Origin: Isoperla grammatica
Taxonomy: Eukaryota; Arthropoda; Insecta; Plecoptera; Perlodidae
Reading direction: 5' to 3'
NCBI GenBank assembly: GCA_945910005.1
Contig: OX246747.1
Location: 36,948,097 to 37,012,096, forward strand
Length of the DNA: 64,000 nt
A model generated the notes under the pieces. It ran no database searches. It was not told where the DNA came from and saw only the letters and a program-made list of their open reading frames with translations. Position numbers and translations under genes: made by a program. This document shows, piece after piece, positions 34,365 to 46,100 of the stretch (position 1 is the stretch's first letter; each line of letters starts with the position of its first letter).

Positions 34365-37300
34365 ATGTTAACTTTCCTCTGGGGTACGCCACACGTTTCC
34401 AACATGCGGCCCAATATCTGTTGGTTAGGAGTAGTCTACGTGCTTTTCATCATGTTTCAGGTAATTATCTCTCTAGTAAGGTTGTATTCTGTAGTGAAAT
34501 TGATATAGGATTTTCTAAATGTCAGTTTCGTCCGATTTTAATAACACTGCTTTTTAGATACCACAACATGGCATCTAAAGACATCTAAAAAAAAGTTAAA
34601 AGCAACTAAAAACATCTGAAAACATCTGGTTTTCTTGTTTACCTGTTGACGTATTTACTATTATGTGACGAATATCAATTACACAACAAAACAAATACAT
34701 GTATTAATTAATTAATTAATACATACATACATAAATCAATATTTATTTATTTATTCATTCGTTCATTCATTCATTCATTCATTTTCTTTATAGGGAACGT
34801 GCAACTGACGTAACAGCCGAACTACAACGGAATAAATGAATTGAACTGGCGGACAAACAACAAACTGTCAAAGTAATATCTTTGCAAATAATGAAGATAA
34901 ACTATTAGTTGTAACGATAGTAACTGCTCGCCAGTTAAAATTTATGTTCAGTAATGGACAGCAACTATCTGAAAGTTTGTAAACGTTTGGTTTTTCCAAC
35001 TTCAGAACTTCATTTTTTTTGGCAGGTTGATTGTCCATCGGTTCGATTCATTTGTTTCATTGTTGTGTTTTGGTGTTGTGCGTACCCTTTTGTAAATATT
35101 TCTCACATAAAAGCAAAAATTTTAACAGGTATATGATAAAGGCCAAACCACATTGAAAATTAGCAGTAACAGTTACGTTGAAATTAAGGTTTCGGACACT
35201 CCGATTGGCTGATGAAAACCCAAGGTCATTGCTTAGCCAATGGGAGTGTCTGAAACCTTAATTTTACTGTTACTTGTAATTTTCAATGTGGATGACCGTT
35301 TAAGGTAAATCTACCCCAATTTATGTTTTTTTTAAATATGCATAAACACAACATATGGGTTAGTATATGATGTACACTCATTTGAGAATATCAAAACTAA
35401 TTTTCAAGCCCATTTTGGAGGAGCCGTATGGTATTTACAACGGGTTTTATGAAAAATACGGCTAACAACTACGTTTAAACCACATACGCATTTGGTATGC
35501 GATTTTTTGTTTACACCTTACCCTCACTATTGGCTATGCGGATTTAGTGTTTGGAAATAAGTGTTTTCAATATTTGGTTTTATACGATTTATTTTGTTCT
35601 CCGGTACGGAAATTGTATTTGTACCGGCGAGCAAAATAAATCATAGTAAACCAAACATTGAAAACACTTATTTCAGAACACTACATCCATACAGCCAATA
35701 GTGAGGGTATGTTCTAAACAAAAAATCGCGTACCAAACGCGTATGTGGTTTAAACGTAGTTGTTAGCCGTATTCGTCATAAAACCCGTTGTAAATACCAT
35801 ACGGCTCTTCTAAAATGGGCTTGAAAATTAGTTTTGATCTTCTCAAATGAGCGTATTTAATATACTAACTCCATATGTGTTCTTTATGCATATTAAAAAA
35901 AATAATATGGGGATAGATTCGCATTAAACTACTACACGTTGAATTTCACTTCCTGTCAACTCACTTATTCGCTCCGGTTTAGTTGCGTGTCAAGGATGGG
36001 TTAATATAAACGCGAAAGATGATGGTTTTGATTTGCCGGTACTAAGTACCCATGCACACTAAGCTATGAATTGGAATGGTAAACTTGTTATTTTTTTGTT
36101 TTCCTGTGAATTTCATTCGGGATTTCGTAACGGTTCGATTTTATATGTGAATAGGTGGCAATTAATTTGAGCATTAAGGCCTAAGATAGTAACGATACCC
36201 GTATCTCCCGACAGATCGCGGTGTCCGATACAAGGCCAAATCTAAGGAGTTCGCCTTCTTTATCGACCGAGCTAGTAATGATACCTGTATCTCCCGAAAG
36301 ATCGCAGTGTCCGATACAAGGCCACATCTAACAATTCGCCTTCTAAATCGACTGAACTAGTAATGATACCCATATCTCGCAACAGATCGCAGTGTCCGAT
36401 ACAATTCCAAGTCTAGAGAGTTCACCTTCTTTATCGACCGAACTAGTAATGGTACCCGTATCTCCCGACAGGTCGCGTTGCTGCAGAGTGACTACGACGA
36501 CCAGGACAATGGTTGTCCGGATCTGAATGGCAAGGCAGTGCAAGTTCAGTGCAAGATGCAGGGGGGGTCGGTTGGTCCGTGCAAGAACGCTGGGGCCGGA
36601 GCCAAGGCCACTGTGCGATGGAGGCCGAAGGCTTTGCCACCCCCCCGCAGGGGAGAGGGGGAGACTCTGGTCTGTCGCCCCCCCCATTGGGTGAGGGAGA
36701 AAGGTAGGTACATTCCAATAGGGAATATCACTTGACGTCACAATGGTCAAAATGGGGACGACTATCAATACGCACACACCCTAAGGGTCCTAGGGGCCAG
36801 ATACACGGTCGAATAAGTATGGGATTTATTTATGATTGCTGTGGTAAGCATGTAATAAAACAATATCATGGCAAAATATCCTTTACTTAAATTGACCGTT
36901 GATTAGTTTGAGGTTGGTGTGTTGAAGAGAAGACAATAATAAGTAATTAATCAAAATATTCAACTATACATTAATCAGTTTCAGATGTCGCCGTTGGATA
37001 CACAAAGGTGCAAAATTTCAGCAGCTACAAGTTAATAATGCAGGGAGCGAGCCAATTGATGGCTAACAAGACATGCCTAGACGATAAGTCTCACCTAGTG
37101 GTTATAGACTCAATGCAGGAACTGAACGCAATCAACAGAACGATTCTCGGACCGTTGTTCCAACAGGATAAACCAATCGGCGTTTGGATCGGCATGCGAC
37201 AGGTTGGCAACGTGTTCTACACCGAGTTTGGTAGGTAAACTTCTTAGTTCGAGTTTACAAGACTCGACATTTGTGTATTGATTACTAATAATAGACTTAA

Positions 37301-38072
37301 TTTGAAATTTATCTAGGACTTAGATATAGAGCTACGGTCATCTAAATCTTCAATGACTCTCCAAGTGGGGTAACGATAAACCTGCAGCTTCTTCGTTTCT
37401 GTTTTTTGATTTTATTGTATTATGTTCGATCAAGTCTCATATGTGTATAATGATATTATTGCCTTTGTTTTTAACACTCTTTTGTCATGTTTTCAACATC
37501 ATTGTGCGCATAGTCTCTTTCACTGGCATGTTTGGTACCTTGTTTGTTTTTGTTTCTGTACTTATTTTATGTAGTATTGTGACAAACACATGTGTAATGT
37601 GTGTTCTTTGTGCTTGTTTCTATGTTTTTATTGTTATGTTTATTATTTCACGCCAAATGGGAGAATACGCTTTATGTGAAATATTGAATAAATAAATAAA
37701 CCTTCCAACGGATGCGACCACCTGAATTGCGAGTTCGATGGACCTTGGAAAAATGTATGTCCTATCTACATGAACTGCCCTCCCCCCCCCCCCCCCCCCG
37801 CCCCACCCCGCCTGGGACCCTCCAGTGGGGTAACGTAGTTGGACGAGCCGCCACTGGGGGATTTAAATCTTGTCAAGTTGGTTGAATTAACGCGTTTGTC
37901 CTATCTAGATGAACTGGCTCCCGCGCCCGGGTCTGTCCAATGGGGTACCGATGAACCGTCAAAGAATTCAAACGAAGGCTGCGTGTTTATGTCGATTCCC
38001 GACTTGAAGATCCGCGACGCTCCATGCGACGGTCATGTGTCGATGATTCTCTGCGAGCGGCCACGTTGTTAA
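34365..38072 (+). CDS. Secreted four-cysteine / C-type lectin-like protein, gene 1
   Basis: Four exons by GT/AG rules: 34365-34460, 36487-36703, 36985-37230 and 37909-38072, giving 240 aa with intron phases 0, 1, 1. Exon 1 is a signal peptide (hydrophobic core WLGVVYVLFIMF). A second ATG at 34404 aligns with the starts of genes 3 and 4 and may be the true start. Exon 2 encodes a domain with four cysteines (NGCPDL, VQCKM, GPCKN, LVCRPP). Exons 3-4 encode a C-type lectin-like domain: KTC..LVVIDS, VWIGMRQ, VFYTEF, QWGTDEPS, EGCVFMS, APC and ILCERPRC. Glycan-type sites NKT, NRT and NFS are present. The usual EPN is EPS and no WND is seen before the third conserved cysteine (IRDAPC), so calcium-dependent sugar binding is doubtful. 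Intron 1 holds a TTAA foldback, an M4 MITE and an 80-bp tandem array. Probably extracellular; ligand unknown. Confidence 0.82.
34793..35087. mobile_element. MITE family M4, copy 5, in intron 1 of gene 1
   Basis: Begins AGGGAACGTGCAACTGACGT and ends GGTGTTGTGCGTACCC. Absent from the equivalent place in gene 2, where TTCATTCGTT runs almost directly into AATATTTCTCACATAAAAGC, so it inserted after the duplication. Confidence 0.75.
35148..35293. mobile_element. MITE with CCACATTGAAAATTA termini (gene 1 copy)
   Basis: About 146 bp with inverted repeats (CCACATTGAAAATTAGCAGT and its near-complement) around GGTTTCGGACACTCCGATTG. Present at the same place in gene 2 (41012-41163), so it predates the duplication. 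Confidence 0.8.
35304..35923. mobile_element. TTAA-flanked foldback element in intron 1 of gene 1
   Basis: 620 bp with arms of about 290 nt around a centre near 35615 (CTCCGGTACGG..GTACCGGCGAG). TTAA precedes it (35300-35303) and follows it (35924-35927). The equivalent site in gene 2 has a single TTAA (41171-41174), giving an empty-site proof. The TTAA target is characteristic of piggyBac-type transposition. No transposase is encoded. Confidence 0.85.
36187..36486 (+). repeat. 80-bp tandem array abutting exon 2 acceptor, gene 1
   Basis: Three full units plus a partial unit: TAGTAATGATACCCGTATCT..GACAGATCGCAGTGTCCGAT..TTCTTTATCGACCGA. The last partial unit changes into TCGCGTTGCTGCAG, which is the exon 2 splice acceptor. 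Gene 2 has about seven units in the same place. Confidence 0.88.
37430..37700 (+). mobile_element. Probable LINE 3' end in intron 3, gene 1
   Basis: AT- and T-rich segment ending TATTGAATAAATAAATAAA, the tetranucleotide-type tail seen at 3' ends of some non-LTR retrotransposons. Present in gene 2 as well (46715-46985), so inserted before the duplication. The open frame inside is hydrophobic and T-rich and probably not a gene. Confidence 0.4.
37735..37850 (+). pseudogene. Relic duplicate of the start of exon 4, gene 1
   Basis: GTATGTCCTATCTACATGAACTG followed by a C homopolymer and GGGACCCTCCAGTGGGGTAAC mirrors the true exon 4 start (GTCCTATCTAG|ATGAACTGG.. GGGTCTGTCCAATGGGGTAC). The acceptor AG has become AC here, so it cannot be spliced in. 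The corresponding acceptor in gene 2 is intact. Confidence 0.65.
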
Positions 38073-38089
38073 AGTCGCCGTTTACAGCT

Positions 38090-38205
38090 TTCGTCACAGT
38101 CGAGGAACCCGTAGCCAATCAGCGATCGCGATTTGTGGGGGTTTGTCTCGCTCTCGCGACAGTTCGCTGGTTGGCTACGAGCTAAGCACCTCCCCTATGA
38201 CGAAA
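38090..38205. mobile_element. Short hairpin element 3' of gene 1
   Basis: Inverted arms (CTTTCGTCA.. GTAGCCAATCAGCGATCGCG and GGTTGGCTACGAGC.. TATGACGAAAG). Related copies follow gene 2 (about 47365-47475) and lie at about 22480-22580. It starts about 20 nt after the stop codon, so it is probably part of the 3' UTR. Confidence 0.65.
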
Positions 38206-38388
38206 GTATTGAGAAGGTAGTCTTTGGGTGACGAGTGTTAAGTTTTAAGTGTTGGATTTGTTGCTATGGTATTGTTTTATTACATTCTAAGAACAAACGC
38301 CATAGTATCAACCATAAAGAAAATCATCTACTTAACACGACTTTACATTCCGCCCCAAGTGATTATATCTCTATCAAATGGGAGTCTG

Positions 38389-38556
38389 AGTCCCGAATGC
38401 ATAGTTCACACTCAAGCTTTCCTCAACTCAGGCTGACCTATAGCCACCAATCACAGAGCCGTCCATATGGCAATGTCGCTCCGTGATTGGTTGTTGGCCG
38501 AGTCTGAGAAGAGGATGAGTTGAGGAAGGCTTGAGTCTGGACTATGCATTCGGGCC
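38389..38556. mobile_element. MITE family M7 (CCCGAATGCATAGTTC termini), copy 1
   Basis: Inverted ends CCCGAATGCATAGTTCACAC and the complement of GGCCCGAATGCATAGTCCAG. Absent from the equivalent place in gene 2's flank. A second copy with cleaner ends is at 51657-51832. Confidence 0.82.
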
Positions 38557-38640
38557 TAAGTTAGACACATTCAAGTGATCTGCTACAGTAGCCACCATAT
38601 TATTTAACACGTCTCTATTTTGACTAGAGTATATCATAAC

Positions 38641-38930
38641 CGATAGAGGTGGCTCAGCGGTAAGACGCGAGACTCTAATTCGGGAGGTCGCCGGTTCGAT
38701 TCCGGCCACCGGCAGTCCTGACTGAAGGTTTTTTCCGAGGTTTTCCTCAGTCGTAAAAGCGAATGCTGGGATTGAGTCATACTATCAGCCCTCGGACAAT
38801 CCTTCCCAACTATCCAAACACCCTAATAACCTAGTTAGTCACCTGAAGAGGGGCACATCAGGTAAAGCTGGTGTGCACCCTAGAACGGGTATTCCTACAA
38901 AAATGATTATTGTTGTTATTATAACATATT
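38641..38930 (+). mobile_element. tRNA-derived SINE S2
   Basis: tRNA-like head with A box TGGCTCAGCGG and B box GGTTCGATTCC. The conserved block CCGAGGTTTTCCTCAGTCGT and AAAGCGAATGCTGGGATT resembles the central part of SINEs I know from arthropods. It ends in a TTATTGTTGTTATT-type tail. Absent from the gene 2 copy of the segmental duplication. Confidence 0.8.
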
Positions 38931-39420
38931 CACTATATAATATTACATTTATTATATTATATACTCGTTGAAGTTATGTGTGGCCTTATAACGGATCTGG
39001 CAATATGCAAAGGTTCTGATTCAGCAAACGGTTAGATCAATTCAAATGACTATTTTATTGTAAAATCACTTATTTGTTGTTGACTAGTGATTGAGTAGGT
39101 CGTAAAACATACAGGTAACATTAACTAACCAGCACTGATCGTGTGTTTTAGATTTGAATTGAGTTCACCAATATATTATGTTTAATGCATCACACCACCG
39201 ATTTCTATTCACAAGCAATAAAAAAAATACAAAAAAATGATTTATATCAATTCAAGAAAAATTATTAATTTTTCACTTGATTTCTTCACATTCCTGTTTT
39301 CCATTTGACACATTATTGATTGATGAGATCAAATTATGTACCTATTTGAAGTTTTATGTGTGGATAACCGTCTCGTTATTGAGTAAAGGGTTTGTAACTT
39401 GTCATTTATCTTTACATAGG

Positions 39421-39422
<2 letters not shown>

Positions 39423-39490
<68 letters not shown>
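39423..39490. repeat. (TA)n microsatellite
   Basis: About 68 nt of TA repeat with one interruption. In the duplicate copy the same place holds the mariner and the CA-flanked hairpin. Confidence 0.95.
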
Positions 39491-39494
<4 letters not shown>

Positions 39495-40121
39495 TAAACA
39501 ATTATATCTTTAAACTTTGTTTCCGTAGGGCAATTTACGCTTCAAAAATTGCTCCTTCCTTAAGTTATTATTTTAAAGTGTTTCCATAGCCAATCAGAAG
39601 CCGTACCGGATACTATGGTATATGTCCTGAACGAATGATCGCAGAGAGAACAAGCAAGTCAATGCATCTGGTAATTAATGGTAATGATTGTTACAAATAT
39701 TGTGGTTGTAGTTAATATAATAAGCTAAAAACTCAAGGAGATATATAACTTAATAATGCAATAATGCCAATTGAGCACATGCAGAATACCAGCCTTATAC
39801 CAGCCTTAATATATAGTCACGTCAATATATAGGCCCGGTAAGTCACCACTGGTTAATAAAACTCATTGAAATACCCGACCATGATGATGTAATTTTGAAA
39901 TTCAAGTAGTAAAAAAAAAAAAAAACAATAACAAGAAAATAATTGCCACTCATTCCCATTTAAACTGAAACCGTAATGACAACCTCAATATTATTCACAG
40001 AAAAATGAAAAATATAAATCATTTATGATCGACATTTTAGAATAAAATTTTAACAGCTTACTGACACGAAACACATCCGGACAAGGGAGATATCCTACCT
40101 AGCTACATCCTCAGTGTGGCA

Positions 40122-43100
40122 ATGTTAACTTTCCTCTGGGGTACGCCACACGTTTCCAACATGCAGCCCAATATCTGTTGGTTAGGAGTAGTCTACGTGC
40201 TTTTCATCACGTTTCAGGTAATTATCCCTCTTTTATGGTTGTATGCTGTAGTGAAATTGATATAGGATTTTCTAAATGTCAGTTTCGTCCGATTATAAAT
40301 AACTAGGAATGTCAAACGATATGAAATTCCATTTCGATAATCGCAATTACAAAAAAAAATTATCGCGATATATCGCGATAATATCGGTACAAAAATATAT
40401 CGTCTCGATATTGCATTTTCAATTTTTATCGCGATATTATGAAATAAGCACTAATACTACCTTTAGCATTGCGTCATATGTGTGGGGGGAGGGTAGTGGC
40501 GGATAGGTTTCTTGCGGCTACATTGAAGGAGGGCACTCGGCTAACGTTTAGCACGCGCCAAATTCAAATATGAAATCAAGTCGCCGCGATTATCAGGATA
40601 TCGAATAATAAATTAAAGTCCCCCACTGCAAATCAGTTTTGTTACTGAGTGGGTAGACTCTAAATGTGAATTAAATTAATTTTTATTTTATTTTATTTAA
40701 TATCGTAAGATTATCGCGATATGGCCAGCCATATCGCGATACTATCGATATTTATCGATATGTGATTATCGTTGACATTTCTATAAATAACCGTACTTGT
40801 TAGATGCCACAATGTGGTTTTATTGTTTAACTGTTGACGTATTTACTATTATGTGACGAATATCAATTACACTAGAAAACAAATTAATTAAAAATTAATA
40901 CATATATCAATCCACATGTATTTATTTATTCATTTGCTCATTCGTTATTTTTTATTGTTAATATTTCTCACATAAAAGCTAATAATTTAACAGGTATATG
41001 ATGAAGGCCCATCCACATTGAAAACTAGCAGTAACAGTAACGTTGAGATTAAGGTTTCGGACACTCCGATTGGCTGATGAGAACCCAAGGTCATTGCTTA
41101 GCCAATGAGAGTGTCTGAAACCTTAATTTTACTGTTACTGTTACTTGTAATTTTCAATGTGGATGGGTATTTAAACTACTATACGTAGAATTTCACTTCC
41201 TGTGAACTCAATCATTCGCTCCGGTTAAGTTGCGTGTCAAGGATGTGTTAAAACAACCGCGAAGGATGATAGCTTTGATTTGCCGGTACTAAGTTCCCAC
41301 ACTAAGCTATACATTGGAATGGTAAACGTGTTATTTTTTAGTTTTCCTGTGAATTTCATTTGGGTGTTCGTGACGGTTCCAGGCAATTAATTTAAGCATT
41401 AAGGCACAAGCTAGTAATGATACCCGTATCTCCTAACAGATCGCAGTGTCCGATACAAGGCCAAATTTAAGGTGTTCGCCTTCTTTATCGACCGAGCTAG
41501 TAATGATACCGTATCTCCTAACAGATCGCAGTGTCCGATACAAGGCCACATCTAAGGTGTTCGCCTTCTTTATCGACATAACTAGTAATGATACCCGTAT
41601 CTCCTAACAGATCGCAGTGCCCGATAAAAGGCTAAATCTAAGGAGTTCGCCTTCTTTATCGACCAAGCTAGTAATGATACCCGTATCTCCTAACAGATCG
41701 CAGTGTCCGATACAAGGTTAAATCTAAGAAGTTCACCTCCTTTATCGACCGAGTATCTCCTTACAGATCGCAGTTTCCGATACAAGGCCAAATCAAGAGA
41801 GTTCGCCTCCTTCATCGACCAAACTAGTAATGATACCCGCATCTCCCGACAGTCACGTTGTCCGATACAAGACCAAATCTAAGGAGTTCGCGTTCTTTAT
41901 CGACCGAGCTAGTAATGAGAACCGTATCTCCCGACAGATCGCGTTGCTGCAGAGCGACGACGGCGACCAAGACCATGGTTGTCCGGATCTGACAGGGAGT
42001 TCACCTTCTTTATCGACCAAACTTCTAATGATATCCGTATCTCCCGACAGGTTGCGTTGCTGCAGAGCGACGACGACCAGGACAATGGTTGTCCGGATCT
42101 GAATGGCAAGGCAGTGCAAGTTCAGTGCAAGATGCAGGGGGGGTCGGTTGGTCCGTGCAAGAACGCTGGGGCCGGAGCCAGGGCCACTGTGCGATGGAGG
42201 CCGAAGGCTTTGCCACCCCCCCGCAAGGGAGAGGGCGAGACTCTGGTCTGTCGCCCCCCCCATTGGGTGAGGGAGAAAGGTAGGTACATTCCAATAGGGA
42301 ATATTCACGTGCCGTCACAATGGCCAAGATGTACGTTGACATTTTTGCGACATTTGTGAGAATTTTAGCACCTATACATATCCCCCAAATAAATTTACAA
42401 ACAATATTATTGTAACTTGTCGTAGGCTTTCGCGGCCGGAGTCATTATTAAAACTTGGCTGTCGGGTTTCGCCGCGTCCATGGATAAAAAAGTCCTGACG
42501 TTTCGGGCCGATTGCACGGTCCATCTTCAGAGGATTAAAAACTCTAGAAGAGTACACACACGGAACAAACCTACTCAATCCAGCCCGTCCGTGTGTGTCA
42601 ACCCAAACCAGTCGTGCAGTTAGTTTTATTCGTTAGCTGGCGTCTGCGCACTGTCTTCCCGCCCAGCTATTGACGTCACTCTGTTCAAATCCCGTTTTAG
42701 CCGCTCTATGGTCGGTTTCCACGCTCTACTAAGTTTCAAACCATCTTCACGGTTGAAATTATCCGGGTGCTTTTCAATTTCCACCGCCTCCCGGACAAGA
42801 CGAGGCCTGTAGTTCTGAATAGCCGCCAATACCCGGGTTTCTTCAAAGTTGATGCGATGACACTTAGTAACGCTATGCTCCGCCAACGCCGACTTGTCAG
42901 TATGCCCTAATCTTGTGTGGCTCATATGTTCTTTAAGGCGAGTGGATATTTTTCTGCCCGTTTGTCCTATGTATACCTCATCACAAGCGCCACATGGTAT
43001 TTCATATACCCCCGGTACATCTAAACGTGGGAGCTCATCCTTAACCGGATTAAACATCGTGGAAAGCTTCCTGTTAGTACTGTAAACAGTATGAATACCT

Positions 43101-46100
43101 TGTTTTCGTAACAGTTTGCCAATACGATCTGTCGTATTCTCAACGTACGGCAAGAAAGCACGAGAAACACGTTCCGGCTGTACTAGTGGCGAAGCTAGAG
43201 GTAGGGCTGGTGCACACGGTCTCTTTCGAAATGCCTGTGAAACCTCACTATTCGTATAGCCATTCTGTAGAAGCATTCCACGAAGTGTACGGCATTCATC
43301 GGCTAGATGTTCTTTGTCTGAGATTCTTCCTGCCCTACACGCTAACGTGTTCAAAACAGCGCGTTTCTGCCCAGGATGATGGTGCGAGTCGGCGTTTAGA
43401 TATCGCCCCGTGTGTGTAGCCTTTCTATATACAGAATGACTAAGCGTGCCATCACACTTGCGCCTCAGTAACACATCGAGGAATGGGAGCTCTCCATTTA
43501 CCTCAACTTCCATAGTGAACTTGATGTTATTGTTCAAACTATTGAGATAATTGAGGAAATTCGTTAACTCTTCCCTTCCATGGGGCCATACAGCAAACGT
43601 GTCGTCTACGTATCGAAAGTAATGCGAAGGTTTCAGTGTCGCATTATTTCGTTTAGCAAAACCTCCATGCCAAAATATTAGTGGGGCTGAACACAGGGCG
43701 TTAAAGAACTTGAGGAAGAGAACTGATTTGTTAGTACTTTCCGCGGATAAAGGGAATGCTACTGTTGTCATGAAAACAGAAGAGTACAAAGCTCAAGTTC
43801 ACGAACTACTGAAAGATCCAGCATATGAGAAACTTAAACGCAACCCTATCACTAAAATTGAAAAGCAGATTGTTGACAGTATAAAGCGGTCAACACTGGA
43901 TGATGAAACTAAACGTCAGATTTTACCGTCTAATTCACGTGTTCCACGCTTATATGGATTACCTAAAGTCCACAAAGCTAATTTCCCTCTGAGACCCATT
44001 GTTAGCGCAATACAGGCTCCCTCATACAACTTGTCAAAGTTTTTAGCAAGACAGTTACAGCCCTTGGTGTCAGATGCGAGTTCCTATATAAAAGATTCAC
44101 TGCATTTTATAAGCATAGTTCAAGGCATACGTTTAGATGAGCAAGACATTATGGTCAGTTTTGATGTAACGTCTTTGTTTACTAATATACCTATTAAGGA
44201 AGCGGCTGATGTGATAAAAGAAAAATATCCTGGAAATATTGCTACATTGATGGAGACTGTTTTAAACTCAACCTTTTTTATGTTTGACGGAGAATTTTAT
44301 AAACAAATTGACGGTACGCCCATGGGATCACCTGTTTCACCTGCTGTAGCTAATCTATACATGGAGAAGTTTGAAGTTGATGCTTTAAATAATGCGACAC
44401 TGAAACCTTCGCATTACTTTCGATACGTAGACGACACGTTTGCTGTATGGCCCCATGGAAGGGAAGAGTTAACGAATTTCCTCAATTATCTCAATAGTTT
44501 GAACAATAACATCAAGTTCACTATGGAAGTTGAGGTAAATGGAGAGCTCCCATTCCTCGATGTGTTACTGAGGCGCAAGTGTGATGGCACGCTTAGTCAT
44601 TCTGTATATAGAAAGGCTACACACACGGGGCGATATCTAAACGCCGACTCGCACCATCATCCTGGGCAGAAACGCGCTGTTTTGAACACGTTAGCGTGTA
44701 GGGCAGGAAGAATCTCAGACAAAGAACATCTAGCCGATGAATGCCGTACACTTCGTGGAATGCTTCTACAGAATGGCTATACGAATAGTGAGGTTTCACA
44801 GGCATTTCGAAAGAGACCGTGTGCACCAGCCCTACCTCTAGCTTCGCCACTAGTACAGCCGGAACGTGTTTCTCGTGCTTTCTTGCCGTACGTTGAGAAT
44901 ACGACAGATCGTATTGGCAAACTGTTACGAAAACAAGGTATTCATACTGTTTACAGTACTAACAGGAAGCTTTCCACGATGTTTAATCCGGTTAAGGATG
45001 AGCTCCCACGTTTAGATGTACCGGGGGTATATGAAATACCATGTGGCGCTTGTGATGAGGTATACATAGGACAAACGGGCAGAAAAATATCCACTCGCCT
45101 TAAAGAACATATGAGCCACACAAGATTAGGGCATACTGACAAGTCGGCGTTGGCGGAGCATAGCGTTACTAAGTGTCATCGCATCAACTTTGAAGAAACC
45201 CGGGTATTGGCGGCTATTCAGAACTACAGGCCTCGTCTTGTCCGGGAGGCGGTGGAAATTGAAAAGCACCCGGATAATTTCAACCGTGAAGATGGTTTGA
45301 AACTTAGTAGAGCGTGGAAACCGACCATAGAGCGGCTAAAACGGGATTTGAACAGAGTGACGTCAATAGCTGGGCGGGAAGACAGTGCGCAGACGCCAGC
45401 TAACGAATAAAACTAACTGCACGACTGGTTTGGGTTGACACACACGGACGGGCTGGATTGAGTAGGTTTGTTCCGTGTGTGTACTCTTCTAGAGTTTTTA
45501 ATCCTCTGAAGATGGACCGTGCAATCGGCCCGAAACGTCAGGACTTTTTTATCCATGGACGCGGCGAAACCCGACAGCCAAGTTTTAATAATAATATTAT
45601 TGTAAACGATTAGAGTAATCGACACAAAAGAGTTTATTTATGTTGCTTTCAAGTAACACTAGCAAATCAAAGTTAGAGATGAGTTGATTTTCCACCAAAC
45701 ACTATCTGAAACATTGTAACAATGAACTACCAATCACGTGACATTTGGAGCCTTCAGTATGGCCGGCATGCGCATTAAGTGAATACACTATCGCCCGTTG
45801 TTGCCAGATAACAGTTTCATGCATGTTATTTTCCTTATAGTAAACAAATCCTTAGCCACAACGGGCACTCCTATAGGCGTAATGGACGACTATCAATACA
45901 CACCCTTAGGGTCCTAGGGGCCAGATGCACAGTCGAATAAGTGTAGGATTTGTTTATGATTGCTATGATGTGAGCCTGTAATAAAACAATTCCATGGTAA
46001 AATATCCTATACTTAAACTGACGGCTGATTACTTTAAGAATGGTAGCGTTAGTTACGATGTTTAACATAGCCATGTGGTTGTGGTTTTTTGCAGACAAAC

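Larger units (their letters stand above)
34100..39797 (+). repeat. Segmental duplication, copy 1
   Basis: Colinear with 39850-50888 from TGGTTAATAAAACTCAT through lectin gene 1 and its 3' flank to GAGCACATGCAGAA. Differences are mainly whole transposon insertions in one copy or the other, so the duplication is recent relative to those insertions. Confidence 0.88.
42416..45592 (+). mobile_element. Penelope-like element with inverted 5' arm
   Basis: 3177-bp insertion in intron 2 of gene 2, flanked by a 13-bp duplication. The left part (to about 43649) is an inverted, near-identical copy of the 3' part (about 44391-45592). A single-copy segment with the start of the reverse transcriptase lies between. 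Inverted partial copies at the 5' side are a known configuration of Penelope insertions. The termini carry CTGAAGA (45506-45512) and GAAACGTC (45532-45539), and their mirror images at the left, spaced as in a hammerhead-like core. A GGCTTTCGCGGCC motif marks the left end. Confidence 0.9.

Noticed and set aside
36343..36777. Long minus-strand frames opposite lectin exon 2 (and the same at 41853-42342)
   Set aside because: They mirror the GC-rich exon 2 on the other strand, lack their own splice or start context, and the plus-strand reading has conserved cysteines and splice sites.
37441..37695. Hydrophobic 84-codon frame in intron 3 of genes 1 and 2
   Set aside because: It lies in a T-rich probable retroelement 3' end, between two exons of a well-supported gene; hydrophobicity follows from T content.
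43186..45142. Frames antisense to the Penelope ORF (43186-43419, 44617-44850, 42894-43085, 44951-45142)
   Set aside because: Shadows of the reverse transcriptase and endonuclease coding strand, appearing twice because of the inverted arm.
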